64,000 nt of DNA from assembly GCA_949130485.1 (NCBI GenBank), contig OX422185.1, forward strand, positions 16,495,011 to 16,559,010, read 5' to 3'. Below, in pieces: positions 34,928 through 46,452 of the stretch. This DNA comes from Agelas oroides (taxonomy: Eukaryota > Porifera > Demospongiae > Agelasida > Agelasidae). The notes under the pieces are model-generated. The model was not told the DNA's origin. It was given only the letters and a program-made list of their open reading frames with translations, and made no database searches. Position 1 is the stretch's first letter. The number at the start of each line of letters is the position of its first letter. The position numbers and the translations under genes were made by a program.

Positions 34928-36630
34928 TATGTCCCGTGAGAAGCATTTGCGATCGGGATCAAAATTTAATCAAGCAGTCAAAGCCCTTTTGGGGACCGAT
35001 CAAGGGATCAAGGTGGCCTCCAAGCTGCTAAAATCAATGAATCAAGAACGTGCGGCTGCAATTTGACCTTTGACCCTTGAAAATCAAGCGATCAAGAGCC
35101 TCAGATGGGAACGATCAAGCGATCAAGCACAGTTTTTGCCGATCAAACATTTTGATTGTGATCGCAAACGCTTCTACAGGCGATATATAAGTGACTACCC
35201 CTTGTTGTACATATTGGGCTTGCAGCATTCAGCGTTAGTCATCTGGTGTGACCTTTCTGAGGCATTCCTAAAGGTCCCCAGCTCTTGGGGGTAGCAGAAC
35301 TGTGTTTGTGCCTGAGTTAAGTCACTTTACGTGCACACACACTGACAAGCACAGCACAAGTGGCACAGTGTTCTTCACAAATGATGTCATGCTGGACCAT
35401 GCTCAAGAAACCGAATTAACTGTGTGTCTACGGTATGGGTCAAATATGAAGTTACAAAAATGTCATAACAGGTTGCAACAACAGTTGTCTAATTTGTTGT
35501 TACGAATTGAAGCCTTATTTCTTGTGACGTTTGATTGCTCTGTGGAAAAAAAACAATGTCGTGAATGTCACAAATGTCATGAAGTTTGCAACACTTGTGA
35601 ATATCATGTGACGTGTTTGTCGTATCCCTCATGAACATAATGATGCTACATACGTAATCTTCGCTATTGTAACTATGAGGGCCTAAGGGGTTGCTGGTCA
35701 TGACTGAGGTAGTGGCCATCTTTGCAATTAGAATTTTCTGTTGTGAATGTCACAAAGGCCACGTACGTAGTCTTGCATTGGGTATCTCATAAATGATTCT
35801 AAGTGCGACCTGTCATGACCATTTTTACACCATGGTTGCAAACTTCCTCCATCAGCAGAAGGTAACGACTCGTCATGATGGGTCATGACGTTACCTTTTT
35901 TGACCTGTACCGTAGCACACGGTGGCTAGACTAGGTGATTACATGTAACTCCCTTACCTCATGCACAAACTGAACGGTGTGTAGCACATGGTGGCTAGAC
36001 TAGGTGATTACGTGTAGCTCCCTTACCTCTTGCACAAACATGGTCCTGCTGCATCTTGGAGCGGGGGAACTTTCATGAGAGCTGTTTGCACTTCTGCCTC
36101 AGAAGAGTCACTCCAGAAAATTTAAACCTGCTGACCTGTTAGGTACATGTACAAGCCTACGACTCTGGACGAGAGGTCAGTTTAGACGCAGCTACACTTC
36201 TTCCTCAGAAGAGTGACTCCAGAAAGTTAAAGCTGCCGACCTGATAGGTACATGTACAAGCCTACGACTCTGGACAAGAGGTCAGTTTAGACGCAGCTAC
36301 AGAGGACCTTGCGCATGTGCAAACCACTTATAATTGCGTGTTTTGGTTTATTGTAGCAATTTTGATGATCTGGCGCAGTCTACATATGTTAAGATCAACA
36401 AATCAGCGTATTTTCTCAGTTACTGAGGAGGTCAATTAAGAGATCAAGAGTTTTGGAAGGGGATGATCAAGTGATCAAGGATGATTTTTACTAATCAGAA
36501 TTCTTGATCCCGTTTGCAAATGTTTCTACAGTATGTGCATTAGTGTTTTGATATCCGTTGTTTTCAGGTTGTGAGCCATTGCTGTTGTGGAGTACGACCA
36601 TGAAGAGGTACGACCATGAAGAGGTATGGC
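34928..36630. other. Unique sequence with two small tandem duplications
   Basis: At about 35911-36035 a block with CACA-GGTGGCTAGACTAGGTG is doubled. At about 36088-36300 a block of about 107 bases (CTCAGAAGAGT-ACTCCAGAAA...TAGGTACATGTACAAGCCTA) is doubled. Sequence at 36440-36570 recurs at 38885-38995 (see candidate exon 38994). Confidence 0.6.
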
Positions 36631-36636
36631 TTTGTG

Positions 36637-36641
36637 TTGTG

Positions 36642-36672
<31 letters not shown>

Positions 36673-36722
36673 TGTGTTGTGTGGTATGTGTGTGGTGTGT
36701 GTGTGTTGTGTGTGTGTGAGTG
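36637..36722. repeat. GT microsatellite
   Basis: Interrupted (GT)n of about 85 bases immediately before the 78-bp array. Confidence 0.9.
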
Positions 36723-36737
36723 AGTGAGGAAAGGTGA

Positions 36738-38378
36738 TGTGCAGGGTGAGAAGGGTGTATTTCATTTATTGTAGCAGTCCTGCTTTACATATAGATTAGC
36801 TCAGATACTGAGAAGGTTGCAGGGTGAGAAGGGTGTGTTTCATTTATTGTAGCAGTCCTGCTTTACATATAGATTAGCTCAGATACTGAGAAGGTTGCAG
36901 GGTGAGAAGGGTGTGTTTCATTTATTGTAGCAGTCCTGCTTTACATATAGATTAGCTCAGATACTGAGAAGGTTGCAGGGTGAGAAGGGTGTGTTTCATT
37001 TATTGTAGCATTCCTGCTTTACATATAGATTAGCTCAGATACTGAGAAGGTTGCAGGGTGAGAAGGGTGTGTTTCATTTATTGTAGCAGTCCTGCTTTAC
37101 ATATAGATTAGCTCAGATACTGAGAAGGTTGCAGGGTGAGAAGGGTGTGTTTCATTTATTGTAGCAGTCCTGCTTTACATATAGATTAGCTCAGATACTG
37201 AGAAGGTTGCAGGGTGAGAAGGGTGTGTTTCATTTATTGTAGCAGTCCTGCTTTACATATAGATTAGCTCAGATACTGAGAAGGTTGCAGGGTGAGAAGG
37301 GTGTGTTTCATTTATTGTAGCAGTCCTGCTTTACATATAGATTAGCTCAGATACTGAGAAGGTTGCAGGGTGAGAAGGGTGTGTTTCATTTATTGTAGCA
37401 GTCCTGCTTTACATATAGATTAGCTCAGATACTGAGAAGGTTGCAGGGTGAGAAGGGTGTGTTTCATTTATTGTAGCAGTCCTGCTTTACATATAGATTA
37501 GCTCAGATACTGAGAAGGTTGCAGGGTGAGAAGGGTGTGTTTCATTTATTGTAGCAGTCCTGCTTTACATATAGATTAGCTCAGATACTGAGAAGGTTGC
37601 AGGGTGAGAAGGGTGTGTTTCATTTATTGTAGCAGTCCTGCTTTACATATAGATTAGCTCAGATACTGAGAAGGTTGCAGGGTGAGAAGGGTGTGTTTCA
37701 TTTATTGTAGCAGTCCTGCTTTACATATGGATTAGCTCAGATACTGAGAAGGTTGCAGGGTGAGAAGGGTGTGTTTCATTTATTGTAGCAGTCCTGCTTT
37801 ACATATAGATTAGCTCAGATACTGAGAAGGTTGCAGGGTGAGAAGGGTGTGTTTCATTTATTGTAGCAGTCCTGCTTTACATATAGATTAGCTCACATAC
37901 TGAGAAGGTTGCAGGGTGAGAAGGGTGTGTTTCATTTATTGTGGCAGTCCTGCTTTACATATAGATTAGCTCGGATACTGAGAAGGTTGCAGGGTGAGAA
38001 GGGTGTGTTTCATTTATTGTAGCAGTCCTGCTTTACATATAGATTAGCTCAGATACTGAGAAGGTTGCAGGGTGAGAAGGGTGTGTTTCATTTATTGTAG
38101 CAGTCCTGCTTTACATATAGATTAGCTCAGATACTGAGAAGGTTGCAGGGTGAGAAGGGTGTGTTTCATTTATTGTGGCAGTCCTGCTTTACATATAGAT
38201 TAGCTCAGATACTGAGAAGGTTGCAGGGTGAGAAGGGTGTGTTTTATTTATTGTAGCAGTCCTGCTTTACATATAGATTAGCTCAGATACTGAGAAGGTT
38301 GCAGGGTGAGAAGGGTGTGTTTCATTTATTGTGGCAGTCCTGCTTTACATATAGATTAGCTCAGATACTGAGAAGGTG
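36738..38378. repeat. 78-bp tandem array, 21 copies, nearly identical
   Basis: GGTTGCAGGGTGAGAAGGGT starts units at 36815, 36893, 36971 and so on every 78 bases, continuing TTTCATTTATTGTAGCAGTC and TACATATAGATTAGCTCAGA. Only a handful of single-base variants occur (GTAGCA/GTGGCA, CAGATA/CACATA/CGGATA). All frames carry stops. Such uniformity indicates recent expansion or homogenisation. Confidence 0.97.
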
Positions 38379-38993
38379 AATTAAGGCCACCATAAATTAC
38401 CAAAAAAAACACACATCAGTCAGTGTTGTGAATGTCACGAATATCATGAACATTGTTTCCCATCCTGTCTGTGGCTTCAAAACCATGCGGACAGGCGACT
38501 CATTTTCATTACTCCATTAAGGATGTGACGTCATCAAACGAGACCACAATGCAAGTTGTTCATCTTCCAGGCAGCGCACAGTCCATAGAAGTAGCGTCTT
38601 CGAGCAGGTTGTGTCAAAAATAGACGTGTTAATGAGGACAGCCATTCGAACAATAGGGATTCAGGGCGACTTTAGCACTAACAAGCTTGAGTCCACCTGA
38701 CACAAAAGGAGCCAGCTGGCAGCGTGGCAATGAATCATAGTACACATGCACATTAGGTATAACATATTAATAGAAATATTGTAATTATTTGGTTTAATAG
38801 AATAATGGAATAAAATCCCTGTTCAAGGTTTTTATGCGGGCAGTGGACAGGAAACAACAATGCAATTTTCAGTGGCCTAAGAGATCAAGAGCTTTGGAAG
38901 GGACGATCAAGGGTGATTTTTACCAATCAAAATTCTTGATCCTGGTTGCAAATGTTTCTACAATATTAGTGTTTAGATATCCGTTGTTTGCAG

Positions 38994-39076
38994 GTTGTTT
39001 GGTGCCCGGCACACGTCCAGAGGAAGCTGTTCGGAGGTTCTCCTCTCATGTGACACACAAGAAACTACTGGACTGA
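38994..39076 (+). CDS. Candidate terminal exon of an unknown gene
   Basis: The sequence after TTGTTTGCAG reads, from its third base, CLVPGTRPEEAVRRFSSHV then THKKLLD and TGA. It enters in phase 1, matching the exit phase of the candidate exon at 33731. The approximately 110 bases of intron upstream (GATCAAG...TTCTTGATCC-GTTGCAAATGTTTCTAC) are duplicated at 36440-36565, where the acceptor is followed by different sequence. The frame is protein-like, but it is short and unrecognised. It ends 20 bases before the 57-bp array. Confidence 0.33.
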
Positions 39077-39099
39077 GTTGAGAGGTTAGTCACCTCCAT

Positions 39100-42000
39100 C
39101 CTTCTCGCATGCACCCTCTCTACCGCAGACATCTGTCCTCCCCTCCTCCTCCCTCATCCTTCTCGCATGCACCCTCTCAACCTCACATATTTGACCTGTC
39201 TCCTCCCCCCTCATCCTTTTCGCATTCACCCTCTCAACCTCACATATTTGGCCTGTCTCCTCCCCCCTCATCCTTCTCACATGCACCCTCTCCACCTCAC
39301 ATATTTGACCAGTCTCCTCCCCCCTCATCCTTCTCACATGCACCCTCTCCACCTCACATATTTGGCCTGTCTCCTCCCCCCTCATCCTTCTCACATACAC
39401 CCTCTCCACCTCACATATTTGGCCTCTCTCCTCCCCCCTCATCCTTCTCGCATGCACCCTCTCAACCTCACATATTTGGCCTGTCTCCAGCTCCCCACTC
39501 ATCCTTCTCACATGCACCCTCTCCACCTCACATATTTGGCCTCTCACCTCCCCCCTCATCCTTCTCGCATGCACCCTCTCAACCTCACATATTTGGCCTC
39601 TCTCCTCCCCCCTCATCCTTCTCGCATGCACCCTCTCAACCTCACATATTTGGCCTCTCTCCTCCCCCCTCATCCTTCTCGCATGCACCCTCTCAACCTC
39701 ACATATTTGGCCTGTCTCCTCCCCCCTCATCCTTCTCGCATGCACCCTCTCCACCTCACATATTTGGCCTGTCTCCTCCTCCCTCATCCTTCTCGCATGC
39801 ACCCTCTCAACCTCACAAATTTGGCCTGTCTCCAGCTCCCCACTCATCCTTCTCACATGGACCCTCTCCACCTCACATATTTGGCCTCTCACCTCCCCCC
39901 TCATCCTTCTCGCATGCACCCTCTCAACCTCACATATTTGGCCTCTCTCCTCCCCCCTCATCCTTCTTGCATGCACCCTCTCAACCTCACATATTTGGCC
40001 TCTCTCCTCCCCCCTCATCCTTCTCGCATGCACCCTCTCAACCTCACATATTTGGCCTGTCTCCTCCCCCCTCATCCTTCTCGCATGCACCCTCTCAATC
40101 TCACATATTTGGCCTGTCTCCTCCCCCCTCATCCTTCTCGCATGCACCCTCTCAACCTCACATATTTGGCCTGTCTCCTCCTCCCTCATCCTTCTCGCAT
40201 GCACCCTCTCAACCTCACAAATTTGACCTGTCTCCTCCCCCCTCATCCTTCTCGCATGCACCTTCTCCACCTCACATATTTGGCCTGTCTCCTCCCCCCT
40301 CATCCTTCTCGCATGCACCCTCTCAACCTCACAAATTTGGCCTGTCTCCTCCCCCCTCATCCTTCTCACATGCACCCTCTCAACCTCACATATTTGGCCT
40401 GTCTCCTCCCCCCTCATCCTTCTCACATGCACCCTCTCAACCTCACATATTTGACCTGTCTCCTCCCCCCTCATTCTTCTCACATGCACCCTCTCAACCT
40501 CACATATTTGACCTGTCTCCTCCCCCCTCATCCTTCTCACATGCACCCTCTCAACCTCACATATTTGGCCTCTCTCCTCCCCCCTCATCCTTCTCGCATG
40601 CACCCTCTCAACCTCACATATTTGGCCTCTCTCCTCCCCCCTCATCCTTCTCGCATGCACCCTCTCAACCTCACATATTTGGCCTGTCTCCTCCCCCCTC
40701 ATCCTTCTCGCATGCACCCTCTCCACCTCACATATTTGGCCTGTCTCCTCCTCCCTCATCCTTCTCGCATGCACCCTCTCAACCTCACAAATTTGGCCTG
40801 TCTCCAGCTCCCCACTCATCCTTCTCACATGGACCCTCTCCACCTCACATATTTGGCCTCTCACCTCCCCCCTCATCCTTCTCGCATGCACCCTCTCAAC
40901 CTCACATATTTGGCCTCTCTCCTCCCCCCTCATCCTTCTTGCATGCACCCTCTCAACCTCACATATTTGGCCTCTCTCCTCCCCCCTCATCCTTCTCGCA
41001 TGCACCCTCTCAACCTCACATATTTGGCCTGTCTCCTCCCCCCTCATCCTTCTCGCATGCACCCTCTCAATCTCACATATTTGGCCTGTCTCCTCCCCCC
41101 TCATCCTTCTCGCATGCACCCTCTCAACCTCACATATTTGGCCTGTCTCCTCCTCCCTCATCCTTCTCGCATGCACCCTCTCAACCTCACAAATTTGACC
41201 TGTCTCCTCCCCCCTCATCCTTCTCGCATGCACCTTCTCCACCTCACATATTTGGCCTGTCTCCTCCCCCCTCATCCTTCTCGCATGCACCCTCTCAACC
41301 TCACAAATTTGGCCTGTCTCCTCCCCCCTCATCCTTCTCACATGCACCCTCTCAACCTCACATATTTGGCCTGTCTCCTCCCCCCTCATCCTTCTCACAT
41401 GCACCCTCTCAACCTCACATATTTGACCTGTCTCCTCCCCCCTCATTCTTCTCACATGCACCCTCTCAACCTCACATATTTGACCTGTCTCCTCCCCCCT
41501 CATCCTTCTCACATGCACCCTCTCAACCTCACATATTTGGCCTGTCTCCTCCCCCCTCATCCTTCTCACATGCACCCTCTCAACCTCACATATTTGGCCT
41601 GTCTCCTCCCTGCTCATCCTTCTCGCATGCACCTTCTCCACCTCACATATTTGGCCTGTCTCCTCCCCCCTCATCCTTCTCGCATGCACCCTCTCAACCT
41701 CACATATTTGGCCTGTCTCCTCCCCCCTCATCCTTCTCACATGCACCCTCTCAACCTCACATATTTGGCCTGTCTCCTCCCCCCTCATCCTTCTCACATG
41801 CACCCTCTCCACCTCACATATTTGACCTGTCTCCTCCCCCCTCATTCTTCTCACATGCACCCTCTCAACCTCACATATTTGACCTGTCTCCTCCCCCCTC
41901 ATCCTTCTCACATGCACCCTCTCAACCTCACATATTTGGCCTGTCTCCTCCCCCCTCATCCTTCTCACATGCACCCTCTCAACCTCACATATTTGGCCTG

Positions 42001-42110
42001 TCTCCTCCCTGCTCATCCTTCTCGCATGCACCCTCTCCACCTCACATATTTGGCCTCTCTCCTCCCCCCTCATCCTTCTCGCATGCGCCCTCTCAACCTC
42101 ACATATTTCA
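39100..42110. repeat. 57-bp tandem array, about 52 copies
   Basis: The unit is CTCATCCTTCTC-CATGCAC plus CCTCTCAACCTCACATATTT plus GGCCTGTCTCCTCCCCC. CATGCACCC motifs fall at 39166, 39223 and 39280. Since 57 is a multiple of three and the unit lacks stops in three frames, about 1,000 codons stay open in two + frames and one - frame at once. A higher-order duplication of 972 bp is seen: the CCAGCTCCCCACTC variant is at 39832 and 40804, and CTTCTTGCATG is repeated likewise. Strong C/T versus G/A strand bias. I do not regard it as coding. Confidence 0.96.
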
Positions 42111-43290
42111 TTAGTCCTCCCCCTCGTTCTTTTCACATGCACCCTCTCCACCACAAATATTTTCTGTTCACTTCTTCCTTCCGCTCCTCCTCTCATCCTG
42201 CTCGCATGCACTCTCTCCACCCAAAAAATTTGTCCTCACCTCCTCCCCCTCATTGTTACCACATGCACCCTCTCCGCCACAAGCATTTGCCCCCCTCCTC
42301 CTCTCCCCCTCATGTGTCCACCCTCTCCGCCACAAGCATTTGCCCCCCTCCTCCCCTCCCCCTCATGTGTCCACCCTCTCCACCACAAACGTTTGCCCCC
42401 TCCTCCCCTCCCCTCCTCCCCTCCCCGTGATGTGTCTACCCTCTCCGCCACAAGCATTTGCCCCCTCCTCCCCTCCCCCTCATGTGTCTACCCTATCCGC
42501 CACAAGCATTTGTCCCCCTCCTCCCCTCCCCCTCATGTGTCTACCCTATCCGCCACAAGCATTTGTCCCTTCCTCCCCTCCCCCTCATGTTTCCACCCTC
42601 TCCGCCACAAGCATTTTCCCCCCTCCTCCCCTCCCCCTCACGTGTCTACCCTCTCCGCCACAAGCATTTTCCCCCCTCCTCCTCTTCTTCTCATGTGTCT
42701 ACTCTACCACAAACGTTTGTTCTCTCCTCCTCTCCCTTCCGTCCCCTCACGTCTTGTATGTACTCTTTCTCTAGAACTATTTGTCCTCCCCTCCTCCGCC
42801 TTCCCTCCCCCTCATCCTTCTCACATTCTTTGCACCACAAACATTTGTCCTCCCCTTCTTCTTCTCCCGGCCCTTCATCCTTCTTGCGTGCACCGGCCCT
42901 CTCCACCACACACCACTCTCCACCATTTAATTAGTCCTCCCCCTCGTATGCACCCTCTCCACCACAAATATTTCTCCTTCCTCCTTCTGCTCCCCCTCAT
43001 CCTCCTCGCATGCATCCTACCCACTACAAAAAGTTTGTGCTCCCCCTCCGATCTTCTCCCACCTCCTCTCATCTTTCTCGCATGTACCCTCTCCACCACA
43101 CAGATTTGTCTTTCCCTCCCACAAACATTTGTCCTCTCCCTCCTCCTCATCTTCTCACACTCTCTCCACCACAAACATTTGTCCTCCCCTCCTCCCCCCT
43201 CCTCCCTTTCCTGCATCATTCTCACATGCGTGCACACACAACCATCCCCACCGTCACATACAAACTTTCCCCCTCATAAGAGTGGCCGTG
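42111..43290. repeat. Decayed continuation of the 57-bp array
   Basis: Pyrimidine-rich units of about 52-60 bases with the core CCACCCTCTCCGCCACAAGC and CTCCTCCCCTCCCCCTCATG, at 42271, 42330, 42447, 42499, 42552 and onward. Divergence rises to the right, where CACCACAAA-ATTTGTCCTCC remains. It looks like an older subfamily of the same array. Confidence 0.85.
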
Positions 43291-43358
43291 TTGTGTGACT
43301 AAATCCAGGCATTCTGAAAGACTGGCCAGGTCATGTATGTGTCATGCTCTTTCTCCAG

Positions 43359-43446
43359 GATACATCTGGTTTTGTGTGTCATATCGACAACCCAACTGGA
43401 GTACCTGACTGTGAAGATCAAGGAGGGCTTTGAGTTGGTGATTGAG
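43359..43446 (+). CDS. Candidate 88-base exon, unknown protein
   Basis: The acceptor is TGCTCTTTCTCCAG and the donor GAG|GTATGT. Only entry in phase 2 is open, reading IHLVLCVISTTQLEYL then TVKIKEGFELVIE and leaving in phase 0. The last 24 codon-aligned bases and the donor are copied again in the repeat that follows. It may be an upstream exon of the main coiled-coil gene or of a partial duplicate of it; phase permits joining to 47516 or 48673. Not recognised. Confidence 0.45.
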
Positions 43447-43890
43447 GTATGTGTGTTCCTACGTAGTACGTTGGTCTCATGCCCAGACCCCACCCTCTCA
43501 CAAGGATGACTTTGAGCAGTTAATGGTGTGTTCCTACGTAGTACGTTGGTCTCACGCCCAGACCCTGTCCTCTCACAAAGATGACTTTGAGCAGTTAATG
43601 GTGTGTTCCTACGTAGTACGTTGGTCTCACGCCCAGACCCTGTCCTCTCACAAGGAGAGCTTTGAGCAGTTAATGGTGTGTTCCTACGTAGTACGTTGGT
43701 CTCATGCCCAGACCCCACCCTCTCACAAGGAGAGTTTTGAGCTGGTGATTGAGGTATGTGTGTTCCTACGTAGTACGTTGGTCTCATGCCCAGACCCCAC
43801 CCTCTCACAAGGATGACTTTGAGCAGTTAATGGTGTGTTCCTACGTAGTACGTTGGTTTCACGCCCAGACCCCACCCTCTCACAAGAGAA
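43440..43890. repeat. 75-bp tandem repeat carrying an exon end and splice donor
   Basis: CTACGTAGTACGTTGG recurs at 43459, 43534, 43609, 43684, 43767 and 43841. Each unit also holds CTCA-GCCCAGACCC, a piece of the local MITE family, and a copy of the preceding exon's tail (GCTTTGAGTTGGTGATTGAG in the exon; GTTTTGAGCTGGTGATTGAG at 43733). Later tails are diverged. Confidence 0.9.
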
Positions 43891-44095
43891 AGGAAAAACA
43901 GTCAGGCATACCAAGTCTAATTTCTTAGGCCAGCATGTACTGTTAAGACTAGTGTAACCTAGCAACGTACAAAACATTTTGTGACACACCCACTCAAACA
44001 TATAGATACTCAAGTAGAGATGAAAAATTTTACTACTATAATTACTGCTGTAATTGCTATGTGGTAGTTTTCAGTGACTTCTCAGTTGACTCCTG

Positions 44096-44275
44096 CATAA
44101 ATGAAGAGGAAGGTTATCTGTTGCCAACTTGAGCTCGGAAAATAACTAGCTGATGTTTTAACTGAATGATCCAGTTGTCATCAGGGCGAAAGACGACTGG
44201 AGCATTCAGTCAAAATGTCAGCAAGTTATTTTCTGAGCTCAAGTTGGTAACAGATAACCTTTCTCTTCATTTATG
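44096..44275. mobile_element. 180-bp hairpin (fold-back element)
   Basis: About 80-base arms: CATAAATGAAGAG-AAGGTTATC...ACTTGAGCTC on the left, reverse-complemented on the right, with few mismatches and a loop of about 20 bases (TGTCATCAGGGCGAAAGACG). No ORF. Confidence 0.85.
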
Positions 44276-44461
44276 TAATACATGTAGTTAACAATCTCAC
44301 AATCTGATTGGTCGTTACCACATTCTGGTAATGGGTCCAAGAAATTGGACTTACTTCATCAGACTGTTTCTCACCAGGAGGCGCACATGGTCTTGGTACA
44401 AGACAACAGCTATCATCATGCATGCTGATTGCAGTATGAGACATCTGCTGTCTGAACTGTA

Positions 44462-44959
44462 CTGTACCTCTTGTTGGTGTTCTCCCACAAACCAATTCTA
44501 ACTGAGCCACACCAGTGATGTGACCGTACCTCTTGTTGGTGTTCTCCCACAAACCAATTCTAACTGAGCCACACCAGTGATGTGACCGTACCTCTTGTTG
44601 GTGTTCTCCCACAAACCAATTCTAACTGAGCCACACCAGTAATGTGACCGTACCTCTTGTTGGTGTTCTCCCACAAACCAATTCTAACTGAGCCACACCA
44701 GTAATGTGACCGTACCTCTTGTTGGTGTTCTCCCACAAACCAATTCTAACTGAGCCACACCAGTAATGTGACCGTACCTCTTGTTGGTGTTCTCCCACAA
44801 ACCAATTCTAACTGAGCCACACCAGTAATGTGACCGTACCTCTTGTTGGTGTTCTCCCACAAACCAATTCTAACTGAGCCACACCAGTAATGTGACCGTA
44901 CCTCTTGTTGGTGTTCTCCCACAAACCAATTCCAACTGAGCCACACCAGTAATGTGACC
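44462..44959. repeat. 62-bp tandem array, 8 copies
   Basis: CCTCTTGTTGGTGTTCTCCC starts units at 44467, 44529, 44591, 44653, 44715, 44777, 44839 and 44901. Copies are almost identical (GTGATG/GTAATG variants). Open frames on the - strand follow from the unit and are not called as genes. Confidence 0.95.
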
Positions 44960-45179
44960 TACCAGCGGGCTCGAGGTATTGTGCGTGTTTTGATTCTTGA
45001 GCACCATAGCTTTCTCGTTCTCACAGATCAACACTCACGGTTCGATTTTCACACTCTAATGTTGCATCACATTCTAATCTTGCGTCATGTTAAGCAAACT
45101 TTTCACAAGCAATTTTCTATTTGTGTGTCATCACAATTTTTCTGTGGTGACACATATTTACAGCATATTTACAGCATGT

Positions 45180-45303
45180 CATCCCGTAGTACATCCAATA
45201 ATATATAAGCTGTGCCTCCTCCATCCTTTAGGGTTAAGGTATATATGTAGTACATCCAATAATATATAAGCTGTGCCTCCTCCATCCTTTAGGGTTAAGG
45301 TAT
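45180..45303. repeat. Two tandem copies of a 62-63-bp unit
   Basis: GTAGTACATCCAATAATATA through CATCCTTTAGGGTTAAGGTA occurs twice back to back. The start, CATCCCGTAGTACATCCAAT, recurs with one change at 47139, so similar sequence brackets 45.2-47.16 kb. Confidence 0.85.
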
Positions 45304-45304
45304 C

Positions 45305-45326
45305 ATGGCGTACGGTAGTACGCCAT
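45305..45326. other. 22-base perfect palindrome
   Basis: ATGGCGTAC-GGTA-GTACGCCAT: nine-base arms and a four-base loop. Confidence 0.8.
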
Positions 45327-45540
45327 ATGTAGGGATGACCCCGAAAAAAAATGGCGGCCACATTCAAAGTGCACAAATGACACGCTCGAAATGTCCGCGT
45401 TAGATAAGTCAACGGCCTCCATGAGCCATATCAGACATTATCGAGTGCTTCCATGGGCAACAGGATCGTTAAATTTGCTGGAAAGCATCGCTAAGTACCT
45501 GACAGTCAAGTCGCTAAAAAAGGCAAATCGTCTATCTTCT

Positions 45541-45541
45541 G

Positions 45542-45572
<31 letters not shown>

Positions 45573-45576
45573 TTGC
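45541..45576. repeat. CTT microsatellite
   Basis: About ten CTT repeats in the 45.3-47.1 kb region. Confidence 0.9.
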
Positions 45577-45941
45577 TCACCACGATAGCACGACAACGGC
45601 TGAAGCTATTACAACGATTCAAACGCGAAAGATCAGCATAAATTACTGGGTATTGTACCCACCACTCATCGTTCTCAAAGAAAGAAGTCGAATTAATCGG
45701 CGATTCTCAGGTAACCCCACGCTTATGCTTGCTGCTATACGCCATTTTGTTAGAATAGAATATTCATAGCGATTACGTCAACAGAAGTTCAACAGCTACA
45801 GCACGTGAAGTTGGCATGCAGCTGCGGTTATTCTACTTCCGTAGAGAACTTGATGATCGATTGATTCCCAAACGATTGCATATGTTGCTACTTTCATACA
45901 GCAGTTGACGTACTTGTGCTGGATTTGACAAGGAACGCAGT

Positions 45942-46103
45942 ATGCGTAACGTCCACAAGAAACGGGCGCGGGATAAGCAGAACTATCTGCGAAACAAAGA
46001 AAGCAAAAGGCAAGCGTCCCGTAACAAGTACTGGAAGAACCCGGAAAAACACTCTTACTCTCCAAGGGTTCCTTTACCACAGTTATGCCTTACCTCTTTA
46101 TGA
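45942..46103 (+). CDS. Short basic ORF with KYWKNPEKH motif, probable transposon remnant
   Basis: The ATG ORF of 53 residues begins MRNVHKKRARDKQNY and contains ESKRQASRNKYWKNPEKHS. The frame is open for about 11 codons upstream to a TGA. Basic (K/R)xxSRxxYxKNPEK repeats are, as I recall, common in transposon-linked proteins of invertebrates. Only one unit is present, so this is a fragment at best. It lies inside the region bracketed by the CATCCCGTAGT repeats and next to the A/C-rich inverted-repeat structure. Confidence 0.35.
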   Translation: MRNVHKKRARDKQNYLRNKESKRQASRNKYWKNPEKHSYSPRVPLPQLCLTSL

Positions 46104-46452
46104 CCTATGTACCTGCCACCCACCATACACAACCTACACACACCTGCCCACAATGTATAACCAGCTATAGAAACTGTTCCTTGGACAACACACAACATAC
46201 AGTGTTACAACCCTGTCATACAACAGAACAGGTAGACAGTCATGTATATACCACAGTGCCTTAGAACAACCACTCACACACACATGCACATACCCAATTA
46301 GACAACAGTTACACCCATGATTCCATTGTCAAGTGGATAAGCGCAAACAGCTAACATCCTCCAGAAATCCATCAACATCAACAATAAACTACATAACAAG
46401 TCATTTCACTTGGGGTGTGGTTACACAACAACAACAAAAAAACAACAGAAAC

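Noticed and set aside
39086-42430. Long repetitive proteins of 1,001, 1,044 and 1,087 residues
   Set aside because: Three frames on two strands are open at once, which is explained by a 57-base stop-free unit. No sign that one frame is preferred.
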